The notes: a model not told the origin generated them from the letters alone. A stretch of 64,000 bases of DNA from DAHUYF01 sp963789275 (GCA_963789275.1 CAWBKF010000011.1:124001-188000), one strand, 5' to 3'. Shown: positions 1-7,569, numbered from the stretch's first letter. Numbers and translations are program-made.

Positions 1-1233
1 ATCGGCCATTCCTCGCTGCGCACCTGGGTGATGGGGGACGACGCCACCCGCCGCGCCGGCCGGCCGGCGGAGGTCGCCGAGATGCGCCGCCTGGTGCTGG
101 AGGCGTTGCGCGCGGGCGCCGTGGGATTCGCCACCTCGACGGCGCCGCAGCACAATGGCGAGGGCGGTACGCCAATGCCGTCGCGGCTCGCCGATGAGGC
201 CGAGCTCAGGGCGCTGGTGGGCGCGCTGGGTGAGGCCGGACGCGGCGTCTTCATGCTGACCAAGGGCGGCGACACCGGCGTGCCGTTCCTCGAGGCGCTC
301 GCCGCCGAGACCGGGCGGCCGGTGGTGGTGGCTGCGCTGTTGCACAATCCGACGCAGCCCGAAGGCACCTTCGACGAGCTGCGCCTCATCGCCGCGGCGC
401 AGGCGCGCGGGCGCCGTGTCTATGGCCAGGTCTCGTGCTGCCCGCTGACCAATGAATTCACCTTGCGCTCGCCCTACCCGTTCGAGAGCCTGGCCGCGTG
501 GCTGCCGGCGATGCAGGCCGAGGGCGAGGCGTTGAAGCGCGTCTATGCCGATCGCGGCTTCCGGCGGCGCGTCGCCGAGGAGCTGTCGCGGCCGGCGGCG
601 GTGCGGCTCTTCAACGGCGAATGGCAGAAGCTCGAGCTGGTCGAGGCGGCGCGCGCCGAGAACCGCCGCCATGAAGGGCGAAGCGTCGCCGCGCTGGCCG
701 CCGAGGCCGGGCAGGCGCCGCTCGACTGGCTGCTCGATTTCAGCCTGTCGGAGGATCTCGACACGGTCTACACCGCGCTGCTGCTCAATAGCGACGAAGC
801 GGCGGTCGGCCGTATGCTGCGCGATCCCAACGCCACCATCGCGCTGTCCGATGCCGGGGCGCATCTCACTTTCTTTTGCGATGCCGGCTACGGCCTGCAT
901 CTCCTCGGCCATTGGGTCCGCGAGCGCCAGGTGCTGACGCTGGAAGAGGCGGTGTGGCACCTCTCGGGCCGGCCGGCCGAGATCTTCGGCATCGCCGATC
1001 GCGGGCGCATCGCCCCCGGCCTTGCCGCCGATCTGCTGCTGTTCGATCCCGCCACGGTCGGCCGCGGCGCGGCGCACCGCGTCTTCGATCTCCCCGGCGG
1101 CGCGCCGCGCCTCATCACCGCCGCGCTGGGACTCGAGGGCGTCTGGATCAACGGCGTGAGGGTGGCGGACGCCGCCGGCCCGCTGGCGCAGGAGCGGCCG
1201 CCCGGCCGTTTGCTGCGCCGGTTCGCGGCCTGA
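1..1233 (+). CDS. N-acyl-D-amino-acid deacylase family amidohydrolase (5' end outside window)
   Basis: Belongs to the amidohydrolase_3/D-aminoacylase group, cytoplasmic metal hydrolases that cleave the acyl group from N-acyl-D-amino acids or related amides. The frame is open from base 1, so the gene starts outside the window; 410 residues are visible. Seen: an early 'GHSSLR' followed by 'VMGDDATRRA' and 'LEALRAGAVGFATS', which is the family pattern; a late 'LSDAGAHLTFF' block, which in the family carries a conserved active-site Asp; and a C-terminal 'GRIAPGLAADLLLFDP' segment from the small beta domain. The N-terminal metal-binding HxH motif must lie upstream of the window. The next gene starts 3 bp after the stop, suggesting co-transcription. 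The exact substrate cannot be told from sequence. Confidence 0.85.
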   Translation: MGHSSLRTWVMGDDATRRAGRPAEVAEMRRLVLEALRAGAVGFATSTAPQHNGEGGTPMPSRLADEAELRALVGALGEAGRGVFMLTKGGDTGVPFLEALAAETGRPVVVAALLHNPTQPEGTFDELRLIAAAQARGRRVYGQVSCCPLTNEFTLRSPYPFESLAAWLPAMQAEGEALKRVYADRGFRRRVAEELSRPAAVRLFNGEWQKLELVEAARAENRRHEGRSVAALAAEAGQAPLDWLLDFSLSEDLDTVYTALLLNSDEAAVGRMLRDPNATIALSDAGAHLTFFCDAGYGLHLLGHWVRERQVLTLEEAVWHLSGRPAEIFGIADRGRIAPGLAADLLLFDPATVGRGAAHRVFDLPGGAPRLITAALGLEGVWINGVRVADAAGPLAQERPPGRLLRRFAA

Positions 1234-1236
1234 TCC

Positions 1237-1848
1237 GTGACGGCAGCCGCGCCCGACGCTCGCCTCGATTGGCAGCGCGTCGAGCGCTGGGCGGCGGCGA
1301 TCGTCGCAGGCGATACCGCCGAGGTGCGCGAGGCCTTCGCCTCGGCCGGCGCGCGCGGGCCCGAGCTGCGCTGGGATCCGCCGGTGGAAAGCCTGAGCAC
1401 GCCGCAGCTCCGGTTCCTGCTGCGCTATTGGAACGATCTGCGCGGCGCGCGAGCGCTGCCGCATTGGCGCGGGATCGATGCGATCGAGCTGCGGGCGGCG
1501 CTCGGCTACATCAATCTGCTCGAGCCGGTCGATGACGGGCGCGACTTCCGCTACCGCGTGTTCGGCACCGTGGTCGCGGCGGTTTCCGGCTTCGATCTTA
1601 CCGGCCAGCTCGCTTCCCGGCTGAAAGCCAGCGCCTATATCGTGGAGTTCGGCCTCGCCGTCTTCCGCGCCGCGCGGCGGCGCGGCGAGCCGCTCCTCAC
1701 CGAGCACGGGCCGTCGGCGACGCTCTATACCGCGACCTGGCATCGCCTTGTCCTGCCTTTCGCCGATGATCATGGCGAGGTCGTCCGCCTGCTGAGCGGC
1801 AACGTGCCGATGACCTTTGACGGCAAGCCGATAGCGCCGCGCCTCTAG
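1237..1848 (+). CDS. PAS domain protein (PAS_5-like)
   Basis: A 203-residue soluble protein with no membrane segment. The central part, with 'LRFLLRYWNDLRGARALPHW' and then 'LRAALGYINLLEP', 'FRYRVFGTVVAA' and 'GFDLTGQ', matches the alphaproteobacterial PAS_5 type, a stand-alone PAS fold of unknown ligand. No kinase, cyclase or DNA-binding domain is attached. The start is a GTG 3 bp after the amidohydrolase stop, so the two are probably translated from one transcript. A regulatory or small-molecule sensing role is an inference from the family only. Confidence 0.75.
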   Translation: MTAAAPDARLDWQRVERWAAAIVAGDTAEVREAFASAGARGPELRWDPPVESLSTPQLRFLLRYWNDLRGARALPHWRGIDAIELRAALGYINLLEPVDDGRDFRYRVFGTVVAAVSGFDLTGQLASRLKASAYIVEFGLAVFRAARRRGEPLLTEHGPSATLYTATWHRLVLPFADDHGEVVRLLSGNVPMTFDGKPIAPRL

Positions 1849-1884
1849 TCTAGCCCGGCGCGGCGGGAGCTTCCTTCCTCCACC

Positions 1885-1910
1885 GCATCCGATCGCCCCG
1901 CCGGTCCGTA
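1885..1910 (+). promoter_or_regulatory. Predicted ECF-type promoter upstream of the sigma factor gene
   Basis: A GCATCC hexamer at 1885-1890 is followed after exactly 16 bases by CGTA at 1907-1910. The same hexamer, spacing and CGTA occur upstream of the ferritin-like gene (3430-3455). Bipartite motifs of this form, with a CGT-containing -10, are typical of ECF sigma factors. A transcript starting about 7 bases downstream would give a leader of about 70 bases before the AGGAG ribosome site at 1975-1979. The inference is that the sigma factor activates its own operon. Confidence 0.55.
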
Positions 1911-1985
1911 CTCTCCCCAGCGGCATCCCGTCAAAAGCGGCCATCCGGCATTTCCGCCGCTCGCCGCGCCCGCCAGGAGAGCTCG

Positions 1986-2723
1986 ATGATTCCGTCGCCG
2001 CGCCGGCGAGCGCCCGCGCTTCCCGTGGCGCGCACCATTCCGCTGACCAGAAGGAAAGCGGCCGTCAACGGTGGCGGCCGGGCGCCGCCCTGCCGCCCGG
2101 CCGGGCGGCGCCGGATGGTAGACAAACCAGGGTTTTCGATGCACGGTGGCGCGCAGTTTCGGGTTGACATGGAAGAGACCCTCGCCACGCTCTCATCGCC
2201 GGACGAGCTGATCACCGCGGTGCAGCGGGGCAGCCGCGCCGCGCTGAAGCAACTCTATGAGCTGGAATCGCGCCGGCTCTACGGCGTCGCGCTGCGCATC
2301 GCGCGCCGGCCGGAGGTGGCCGCCGACGCGGTGCAGGACGCCTTCATCCAGGTTTGGCAGAACGCCGCGAGCTTCTCTCCTGCGCGCGGCAGCGCGGCGG
2401 CGTGGCTCACCGGCATCGTGCGCTTTCGCGCGCTCGACGCGGTGCGCAAGCTCGGCCGCGAAATCCTGAGCGACGACCCCGCGCTGGGCGATGATGCCCA
2501 CGAGCCCGACATGGCGGCCGAGATCGACCTGAAGCTGTCGCGCGGCGCGTTGCAGCGCTGCCTCGGCGCGCTCGAGGAGAAACAGCGGCATTGCATCGTG
2601 CTCGCCTTCGTCGACGGCCTCTCCCACGCCGAGATCGCGGCGCGCCTGCCGGCGCCGCTGGGCAGCGTCAAGAGCTGGGTCAGGCGCGGTCTCCTCTCGC
2701 TGCGGAGTTGTCTCGAGCCATGA
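1986..2723 (+). CDS. ECF-family RNA polymerase sigma-70 factor
   Basis: Alternative sigma factor that would direct RNA polymerase to stress promoters. Region 2 is recognisable from 'LKQLYELESRRLYGVALRI' and 'DAVQDAFIQVWQNAASF'; region 4 from 'LEEKQRHCIVLAFVDGLSHA' and 'GSVKSWVRRGLLSLR'. This start (245 aa) has the best ribosome site, AGGAG six bases upstream, but adds an Arg/Pro-rich stretch of about 60 residues before family homology begins. ATGs at 2139 and 2169 fit the usual ECF length of about 185 aa but lack good ribosome sites. The stop overlaps the anti-sigma start (ATGA), the normal arrangement for a sigma/anti-sigma pair. It is probably autoregulated from the promoter at 1885-1910. 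Confidence 0.88.
   Translation: MIPSPRRRAPALPVARTIPLTRRKAAVNGGGRAPPCRPAGRRRMVDKPGFSMHGGAQFRVDMEETLATLSSPDELITAVQRGSRAALKQLYELESRRLYGVALRIARRPEVAADAVQDAFIQVWQNAASFSPARGSAAAWLTGIVRFRALDAVRKLGREILSDDPALGDDAHEPDMAAEIDLKLSRGALQRCLGALEEKQRHCIVLAFVDGLSHAEIAARLPAPLGSVKSWVRRGLLSLRSCLEP
2081..2112 (+). promoter_or_regulatory. GC-rich hairpin inside the early sigma-factor reading frame
   Basis: Perfect 10-bp inverted repeat GGCGCCGCCC (2081-2090) / GGGCGGCGCC (2103-2112) with a 12-base loop. It lies between the well-placed start at 1986 and the family-like starts at 2139 and 2169. If translation begins at 2139 it would sit in the leader and could affect initiation. In DNA this GC-rich it may be incidental. 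Confidence 0.25.
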
Positions 2724-3403
2724 TCCCCGACAGCCCCGAAGAGCTGCACGTTCTTGCCGGCGAGTATGTGCTGGGGCTAACCGAGAGCGAGGCGGCGCGC
2801 GAGATCGAGGCTGCCTTGCCGCACAACGGCGCGCTCGCCGGCGCCGTTGGCTGGTGGCAGGCGCGGCTGCATCCGCTGTCCGGACTCGCGGCGCCGGCGG
2901 AGCCGCCGCCGGAGCTTTGGCAGCGCATCGAGCACGGCATCGCCCCATCGGCATCGCCGCCGGCGGCGCGGCCGTGGAACTCGATCGTGCTGTGGCGCTG
3001 GTCGACCGCGGTTGCCACGGCGGTCGCCGCCTGCCTCGCGCTCTATATCGCGCTGGCGCCGCCCGCCGCCGGGCCGAGCTATGTCGCGGTGCTGCACGCG
3101 CCGCAACAAGCGGACGCGGCCTTCGTCGCGACCGGCGGGCGGAACGGGCTGCTGCTCCGCGCGGTGGCGCAGCAAAGCCCGCCGGGCGACCGCGGCTTCG
3201 AGCTCTGGGCGATCCCGTCCGGCGCCAAGCCGCAATCGCTCGGAATGATCCCGCCCGACGGACGCGTCGAGCTCGGCCGCTTGCCGGTGCCGATCAGCGA
3301 AGGCATGACGCTCGCCATCAGCATCGAGCCCAGGACCGGCTCGCCCACCGGACAGCCGACCGGACCGGTGGTCTTCGTCGGCACGCTGGTCGCGGCGCAA
3401 TAG
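2720..3403 (+). CDS. Anti-sigma factor, RskA/ChrR-like, single membrane span
   Basis: Membrane-anchored inhibitor expected to hold the preceding ECF sigma factor until a periplasmic signal arrives. The 227-residue protein starts at an ATG overlapping the sigma stop codon. Residues 1-75 form the cytoplasmic anti-sigma region ('PEELHVLAGEYVLGLT'). About residues 95-118 ('STAVATAVAACLALYIAL') are one transmembrane helix. The rest is a periplasmic RskA-like domain with 'RGFELWAIPSGAKPQSLGMI' and 'TLAISIEPRTGSPTGQPTGP', both typical of the family. No zinc-binding HxxxCxxC motif is seen, so RskA type is preferred to the ZAS type. Pairing with the ferritin-like and copper proteins downstream points to oxidative or metal stress (inference). 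Confidence 0.88.
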   Translation: MIPDSPEELHVLAGEYVLGLTESEAAREIEAALPHNGALAGAVGWWQARLHPLSGLAAPAEPPPELWQRIEHGIAPSASPPAARPWNSIVLWRWSTAVATAVAACLALYIALAPPAAGPSYVAVLHAPQQADAAFVATGGRNGLLLRAVAQQSPPGDRGFELWAIPSGAKPQSLGMIPPDGRVELGRLPVPISEGMTLAISIEPRTGSPTGQPTGPVVFVGTLVAAQ

Positions 3404-3429
3404 CGCCGCGCGTCTGCCGGATTTTTCCT

Positions 3430-3455
3430 GCATCCGGCGACGGTGCCCCCGCGTA
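3430..3455 (+). promoter_or_regulatory. Predicted ECF-type promoter for the ferritin-like/cupredoxin genes
   Basis: GCATCC at 3430-3435, a 16-base spacer, and CGTA at 3452-3455, identical in form and spacing to the site at 1885-1910. It sits in the only gap of the four-gene cluster, about 70 bases before the ferritin-like ATG at 3526, which is itself preceded by a GGGAG ribosome site. This suggests the sigma factor at 1986 controls the two downstream genes directly. Confidence 0.55.
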
Positions 3456-3525
3456 GGGATGGAGAGAGGCGGATCGTCTCGCCTCTTGGCCCTCACAACG
3501 CGACACATATCGGGAGAAATTCATC

Positions 3526-4116
3526 ATGCCTTCCTCTCTGATTGCGCCGGCGCGTCATCTCGCCTCGCGACGCAGCCTGATCAAAGGCGCCGGCAGCGCC
3601 ACGCTTTCGGCGGTGGCGATCAGCCTGCTCGCCGGCTGCGAGAGCATGGCGGCCGACAAGCCGATGGCGGCCAACCCCAGCGACGACGTCGCCATCCTGA
3701 ACTCCGCGCTCGGCCTCGAATACCAGGCGATCGCGGCCTATCAGGTCGGCGCCGAGAGCGGCCTGCTGCAAAAGCCCGTGCTGGCGCTTGCCGTGCAGTT
3801 CCAGGGCGACCACAAGCAGCATGCCGCGCTGATCTCGAGCACCGTCGTCAAGCTCGGCGGCACGCCGGTCGCGGCCAAGATGCCGGGCGACTATCATTTC
3901 CCGGTGGAGACGCTCAAGACCCAGGCCGATGTGCTCCGCTTCGCCGCCGGCCTCGAGAAGGGGGCGGCGTCCGCCTATCTCGGCGCGGTTCCGCTCTTCG
4001 CCAACCGGGATCTGGCCAAGGCCGCGGGCAGCATCCTGGGCGACGAGACCATGCATTGGGCGATCTTGCGCAACGCGTTGGGCGAGAACCCGGTGCCGAT
4101 GTCCTTCATCGCCTGA
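3526..4116 (+). CDS. Ferritin-like domain lipoprotein, Tat-exported (DUF4439-like)
   Basis: A 196-residue exported protein. The N-terminus carries a Tat-type 'SRRSLIKGAG' followed by a hydrophobic run ending in a lipobox 'LLAGC', so it is probably folded in the cytoplasm, exported by Tat and lipid-anchored. From about residue 52 it shows a four-helix ferritin-like pattern: 'LEYQAIAAYQVGAESGLL', 'QFQGDHKQHAALI', 'GLEKGAASAYLGAVP' and 'LGDETMHWAILRNALG', with E and H residues spaced to bind a di-metal centre. Related proteins often sit beside ECF sigma/anti-sigma pairs. The precise reaction is unknown; protection from peroxide or iron is an inference. The ribosome site is GGGAG. Confidence 0.85.
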   Translation: MPSSLIAPARHLASRRSLIKGAGSATLSAVAISLLAGCESMAADKPMAANPSDDVAILNSALGLEYQAIAAYQVGAESGLLQKPVLALAVQFQGDHKQHAALISSTVVKLGGTPVAAKMPGDYHFPVETLKTQADVLRFAAGLEKGAASAYLGAVPLFANRDLAKAAGSILGDETMHWAILRNALGENPVPMSFIA

Positions 4117-4124
4117 CGCGAGCG

Positions 4125-4158
4125 GCCGAGGCGCCGGCACGCGCGCCGGCGCCTCGGC
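4125..4158 (+). terminator. Intercistronic GC hairpin
   Basis: A perfect 14-bp stem: GCCGAGGCGCCGGC at 4125-4138 and its complement at 4145-4158, with a 6-base loop. It lies between the ferritin-like stop and the cupredoxin ATG and has no T-run. It may attenuate transcription or protect the upstream mRNA end. Confidence 0.5.
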
Positions 4159-4190
4159 TCTCGCAGCAACGATTTTCCCCGGGTGAGACC

Positions 4191-4589
4191 ATGACGCTCA
4201 GATCCCTCACGCATCCGCGCATCCTCGCGGCAAGCTTGGCGCTGGTGGTGCTCGCCGCCGCGCCGCCAGGCGCCGCACAGCCGGCGCCGGCCGCCGCGGC
4301 CGTGGTGACGATGACCGACAGTTTCGAGTTCGACCCGCGCGCGGTGACGATCCACGCCGGCGAGGCCGTCGAATGGCGCAACGCGTCGCGCTTCAAGCAC
4401 AGCGTCGCCGCCGATCCCAAGCTCGGCAACGCCGCGCTTCCGCCGGGCGCGCAGCCTTTCGCCTCCGGCGATCTCGCCCCGGGCGCGCGCTTCCGGCAGG
4501 TCCTGTCGGTGCCGGGCAAGTACCGTTATTTCTGCACCTCGCATGAAGGCGTCGGCATGACCGGGACGGTCACCGTCCTGCCGAACTAA
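4191..4589 (+). CDS. Periplasmic cupredoxin (plastocyanin/azurin-like copper protein)
   Basis: A 132-residue secreted blue-copper protein. A signal peptide covers residues 1-27 ('LAASLALVVLAAAPPGAAQ'). The mature part has the cupredoxin fold landmarks: 'SFEFDPRAVTIHAGEAVEW', a first His ligand in 'RFKHSV', and the C-terminal ligand loop 'YRYFCTSHEGVGMTG' giving Cys, His and Met. It probably shuttles electrons or buffers copper in the periplasm, and likely works with the ferritin-like protein under the same ECF control. The ATG was chosen for the signal peptide; the open frame extends upstream but is not convincing there. Its stop codon overlaps the stop of the convergent acetamidase gene by 2 bases. 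Confidence 0.88.
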   Translation: MTLRSLTHPRILAASLALVVLAAAPPGAAQPAPAAAAVVTMTDSFEFDPRAVTIHAGEAVEWRNASRFKHSVAADPKLGNAALPPGAQPFASGDLAPGARFRQVLSVPGKYRYFCTSHEGVGMTGTVTVLPN

Positions 4590-5815
4590 TATTTGAAAAT
4601 GCCCTTGGGGATCATGGCGTGGATGCCTTTGACGCCGTCGACCACCTGCGTCACCTCGAAATCGACCGCGATCGAGGCGAGCGCATAGGCGTCGACGCGC
4701 GCCAGCCCCTTCTCCTCGCTGAGGAACTTGATGCATTCGCGCAGCGCCAGCTTCATCGCCTCTTCGAGATTCTCGTGCAGCCCCAGCGTGATCCAATGCG
4801 TCGGCGTCTCGGCGCGCGGCCAGGCGAGCGGCTTGCCCTTGATCAGCTCGAAGCGGAAGGTGCCGGTGAGCGAAGTCTCGATGGCGGTGAGGTCGACCTC
4901 GCCGTCGCCTTGCGCTGCATGGCCGTCGCCAACCATGAACAGCGCCTCGGGCACATGGACCGGCAGATAGAGGATCGAGCCGGCGGTCAGCTCCTTCAGA
5001 TCGATATTGCCGCCGAAGGCGCCCGGCGGGCCGGAGCTGACGCGGCCCAGGCTGCGCGCCGGGCCAGTCGCCATGATGCCGAAGAACGGCGCCAGCGGCA
5101 CTTCGATGCGCGGCGAGAATTGGGCTACCTGACGGGCCATGTCGAAGGGGATCACGATGCTGCGGTTCAAGGTGAACTCGTCGGGCAGCCCGCCGCGATT
5201 GAGCCGCATGCTGTTGACGCCATAGGGCACCCGCGGCGTCGCCTCGAGCACATGCACGGCGAGCACGTCACCAGGCTCGGCGCCGGCGATGGCGATGGGG
5301 CCGCTCACCACATGCGGGCCGATGCCGCTATGCTGCACCTTGGTATAGACGCCGACGAGATCGGCCAGCACCGCTTCCTTGGCGATGCCGAAGCGGGCGA
5401 AGAAGGTCTCGGGATCGCCCTGGTCGGGAAGCAGGCCTTCATGCGAGACGGTGTCGATGGTGACGGTCTCGCCGGGGTTGATGCGCAAGACCGGCTCGGC
5501 GGCGCCCCAGAGATAGCCCCAATGCACCGTCTCCGGCCCGCAGCGCACGCGATGCTGGCCGCGCCCCAGGCTCTCGACGAGCCTGGCGTCGGCCGCGCGC
5601 TTCAGCCCGGCTTCCGAGACGCGGCACTGGGCGGAGCTGGGCTGGGTGATGGCCGCCGGCGCCGCGGCGCTGTCGCCGATGCCTAGCCCGTTGCGCAGGA
5701 AGTCGCGCTTCTCGCGATCGATCAGCTGCAGGCGGAAGAGCTCATCGACGAACTCGGCGTAAGGGCCGCGCTCGGAGCGCTGGGCCGGGCCGGTGGCGTG
5801 GGCGTCGTCATGCAT
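4586..5815 (-). CDS. Acetamidase/formamidase family protein
   Basis: A 409-residue amidohydrolase of the FmdA/AmdA family, which releases ammonia from short-chain amides. Family landmarks: 'VHWGYLWGAAEPVLRINPGE', 'HSGIGPHVVSGPIAIAGAEP', 'GDVLAVHVLEATPR', 'AGSILYLPVHVPEALFMVGD' followed by 'GHAAQGDGEV', and 'THWITLGLHENLEEAMKLAL'. The start ATG at 5815 follows an AGGAC ribosome site; the open frame extends upstream but that part is low-complexity. It is transcribed away from the type-I ABC binding protein at 6254, which could bind an amide substrate (inference). The whole family core is present. Confidence 0.9.
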   Translation of the reverse strand: MHDDAHATGPAQRSERGPYAEFVDELFRLQLIDREKRDFLRNGLGIGDSAAAPAAITQPSSAQCRVSEAGLKRAADARLVESLGRGQHRVRCGPETVHWGYLWGAAEPVLRINPGETVTIDTVSHEGLLPDQGDPETFFARFGIAKEAVLADLVGVYTKVQHSGIGPHVVSGPIAIAGAEPGDVLAVHVLEATPRVPYGVNSMRLNRGGLPDEFTLNRSIVIPFDMARQVAQFSPRIEVPLAPFFGIMATGPARSLGRVSSGPPGAFGGNIDLKELTAGSILYLPVHVPEALFMVGDGHAAQGDGEVDLTAIETSLTGTFRFELIKGKPLAWPRAETPTHWITLGLHENLEEAMKLALRECIKFLSEEKGLARVDAYALASIAVDFEVTQVVDGVKGIHAMIPKGIFKY

Positions 5816-5948
5816 GGGCAAGGTCCTGAGGTGGAGGCGGCGGACAGGCGGCGACTCTGGCCGATGCGCTGCCGGCTCGCAAGCGATCGCACCTGGCCGC
5901 TTTTCCCTGTCCGGGTGCGGACGCTTTGCACCGGCCATCCCTCTGGCT

Positions 5949-6216
5949 TAGCCCGGATTTCTCACACAGGTACGCGCTGCGACGGCGATCTTTGACGCCA
6001 GGGCAGGAGCCGGGACGCGCGGCGATGCGCCGCATCGTGAGCGTCCCGGCGACGCCCCCTGGCGCCAAAGAGCGCCGTCCCTGCGGGTTCCACCCTGTTG
6101 GCGCGCTGCCGCGTCGCTGCGGGCTTGACGATGCGCCGCATCGCCAGCGCCCTTGCTCCTAACAGCGCGCCAACAGGGTGGAACGCAGCACGTGCCTGTG
6201 TGAGAAATCCGGGCTA
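5949..6216. repeat. 268-bp nested inverted-repeat element (MITE- or structured-RNA-like)
   Basis: Outer arms 5949-5981 and 6184-6216 are inverted repeats matching at 31 of 33 bases, beginning TAGCCCGGATTTCTCACACA. Inside are two hairpin arms. Arm A is 5990-6003 with 6057-6070, continued by a perfect 10-bp stem 6009-6018 / 6041-6050. Arm B is 6087-6108 with 6163-6184, a perfect 22-bp stem. Each arm carries the same 15-base palindrome CGATGCGCCGCATCG near its tip, at 6023-6037 and 6129-6143. A possible 6-base direct repeat TCTGGC flanks the element (5942-5947 and 6218-6223). No open reading frame is convincing. The outer arms look like insertion-sequence ends, so a non-autonomous mobile element is the best guess. 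Confidence 0.75.
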
Positions 6217-6253
6217 GTCTGGCGCCAACAAAGAAGCACTTCGGGGAGGTTCC

Positions 6254-7474
6254 ATGTCCAGCCATCGCCGCATTGCAGCCCTTGCCGTTTTGGCCACCGC
6301 CCTTGCCGCCGCCCCCGGCGCCCGGGCGCAGATCTCCGACGACGTCGTGAAGATCGGCGTGCTCACCGATCTCTCGGGACCGGCTTCCGATGCCACCGGC
6401 CAGGGCTCGGTAACCGCGGCGGAGATGGCGGTCGAGGATTTCGGCGGTACCGTGGCGGGCAAGCCGATCAAGGTCATCTCCGCCAACCACCAGCTCAAGG
6501 CCGATGTCGGCGCCACGATCGCGCGGCAATGGTATGATGACGAGCAGGTCGACCTCATCGTCGACGTGCCGGTCTCGGCGGTGGGGCTCGCGGTCGAGGA
6601 GGTCTCGCGCCAGAAGCAGAAGCTGTTCATCACGGAGTCGACGGGCACCGATCTCTTCACCGGCAAGAACTGCTCGCCCTATGGCATTCAATGGGCGTTC
6701 GACACCCACGCTCTCGCCACCGGCACCGCCAAGGCGGTGACGCTGCGCGGCGGCAAGAGCTGGTACTTCCTCACCGCCGACTACGCCTTCGGCCATTCGC
6801 TCGAGGCCGATGCCAGCAAGGTGGCGCGGGCGAACGGCGCCGAGGTGCTGGGCGCCGTCAATTTCCCCTTCAACTCGCCCGACCTCACCTCCTTCGTGCT
6901 GCAGGCGCAGGCATCGAAGGCGAAGATCATCGGCATCGCCGCCGGGCCGCCGGACAACACCAACGCTATCAAGATCGGCGGCGAGTTCGGCCTCTTCCAG
7001 GCCGGCCAGCAGATGGCGGGGTTGCTCATCCTCATCACCGACGTGCACGGGCTGGGGCTCAAGGCGGCGCAGGGGCTGCTGCTCACCACCAGCTTCTACT
7101 GGGACATGGATGACAAGACCCGCGCCTGGTCCAAGCGCTTCTTCGACAAGCTGCACAAGATGCCAACGATGTGGCAGGCCGGGACCTATTCCGCGGTCGC
7201 GCATTACCTCGCCGCGATCAAGGCGACCGGCACCGACGAGCCGCTCAAAGTGGCGGCCAGGATGCGCAAGATGCCGATCGAGGATTTCTTCGCGCGCCAT
7301 GGCCGGCTGCGCGAAGACGGCCTCATGGTGCATGATCTCTATCTCGTCGAGGTGAAGAAGCCCGAGGAATCGAAGCAGCCTTGGGATTATTACAAGGTGC
7401 TGCAGACGATCCCGGGCGATGAGGCCTTCCCGCGCCTCGAGGACGAGGATTGTCCGATCACCAAGAAGCCATAG
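6254..7474 (+). CDS. ABC transporter substrate-binding protein, branched-chain amino acid/amide type
   Basis: A 406-residue periplasmic binding protein of the Peripla_BP_6 (LivJ/amide-binding) class. A signal peptide ends near 'APGARAQ' at residue 26. The mature start 'KIGVLTDLSGPASDATGQG' and 'AAEMAVEDFGG' are the usual opening of this family; later blocks include 'GVNF'-like 'VLGAVNFPFNSPDLTSFVLQ' and 'KIIGIAAGPPDNTNAIK'. The ATG at 6254 follows a strong GGGGAGG ribosome site. No permease or ATPase genes are adjacent, so it must use components encoded elsewhere. The divergent acetamidase hints at an amide ligand, but this is only contextual. Its promoter would lie in or next to the inverted-repeat element just upstream. 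Confidence 0.88.
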   Translation: MSSHRRIAALAVLATALAAAPGARAQISDDVVKIGVLTDLSGPASDATGQGSVTAAEMAVEDFGGTVAGKPIKVISANHQLKADVGATIARQWYDDEQVDLIVDVPVSAVGLAVEEVSRQKQKLFITESTGTDLFTGKNCSPYGIQWAFDTHALATGTAKAVTLRGGKSWYFLTADYAFGHSLEADASKVARANGAEVLGAVNFPFNSPDLTSFVLQAQASKAKIIGIAAGPPDNTNAIKIGGEFGLFQAGQQMAGLLILITDVHGLGLKAAQGLLLTTSFYWDMDDKTRAWSKRFFDKLHKMPTMWQAGTYSAVAHYLAAIKATGTDEPLKVAARMRKMPIEDFFARHGRLREDGLMVHDLYLVEVKKPEESKQPWDYYKVLQTIPGDEAFPRLEDEDCPITKKP

Positions 7475-7531
7475 GCGATCGGCGCGCCATCGCCTCGACC
7501 TGATTTGACGGCACGGAAGGTCGAGCCGGGA

Positions 7532-7569
7532 CGCTGCGGCACTTCTGCCCGGGCCGAAGTGCCGCAGCG
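7532..7569. terminator. Bidirectional hairpin between convergent genes
   Basis: Perfect 14-bp stem CGCTGCGGCACTTC (7532-7545) / GAAGTGCCGCAGCG (7556-7569) with a 10-base loop. It lies between the stop of the binding protein at 7474 and the stop of the lactate permease at 7578, as expected for a shared terminator. No T-run is seen. Confidence 0.7.

Noticed and set aside
3459..4190. N-terminal extension of the cupredoxin
   Set aside because: The open frame upstream overlaps the ferritin-like gene and is not conserved; the signal peptide begins at 4191.
5948..7333. Long minus-strand open frame opposite the binding-protein gene
   Set aside because: It is the antisense shadow of the 6254-7474 gene in GC-rich DNA; it has no domain motif and is rich in Arg/Gly/Asp/Glu/His, as shadow frames are.
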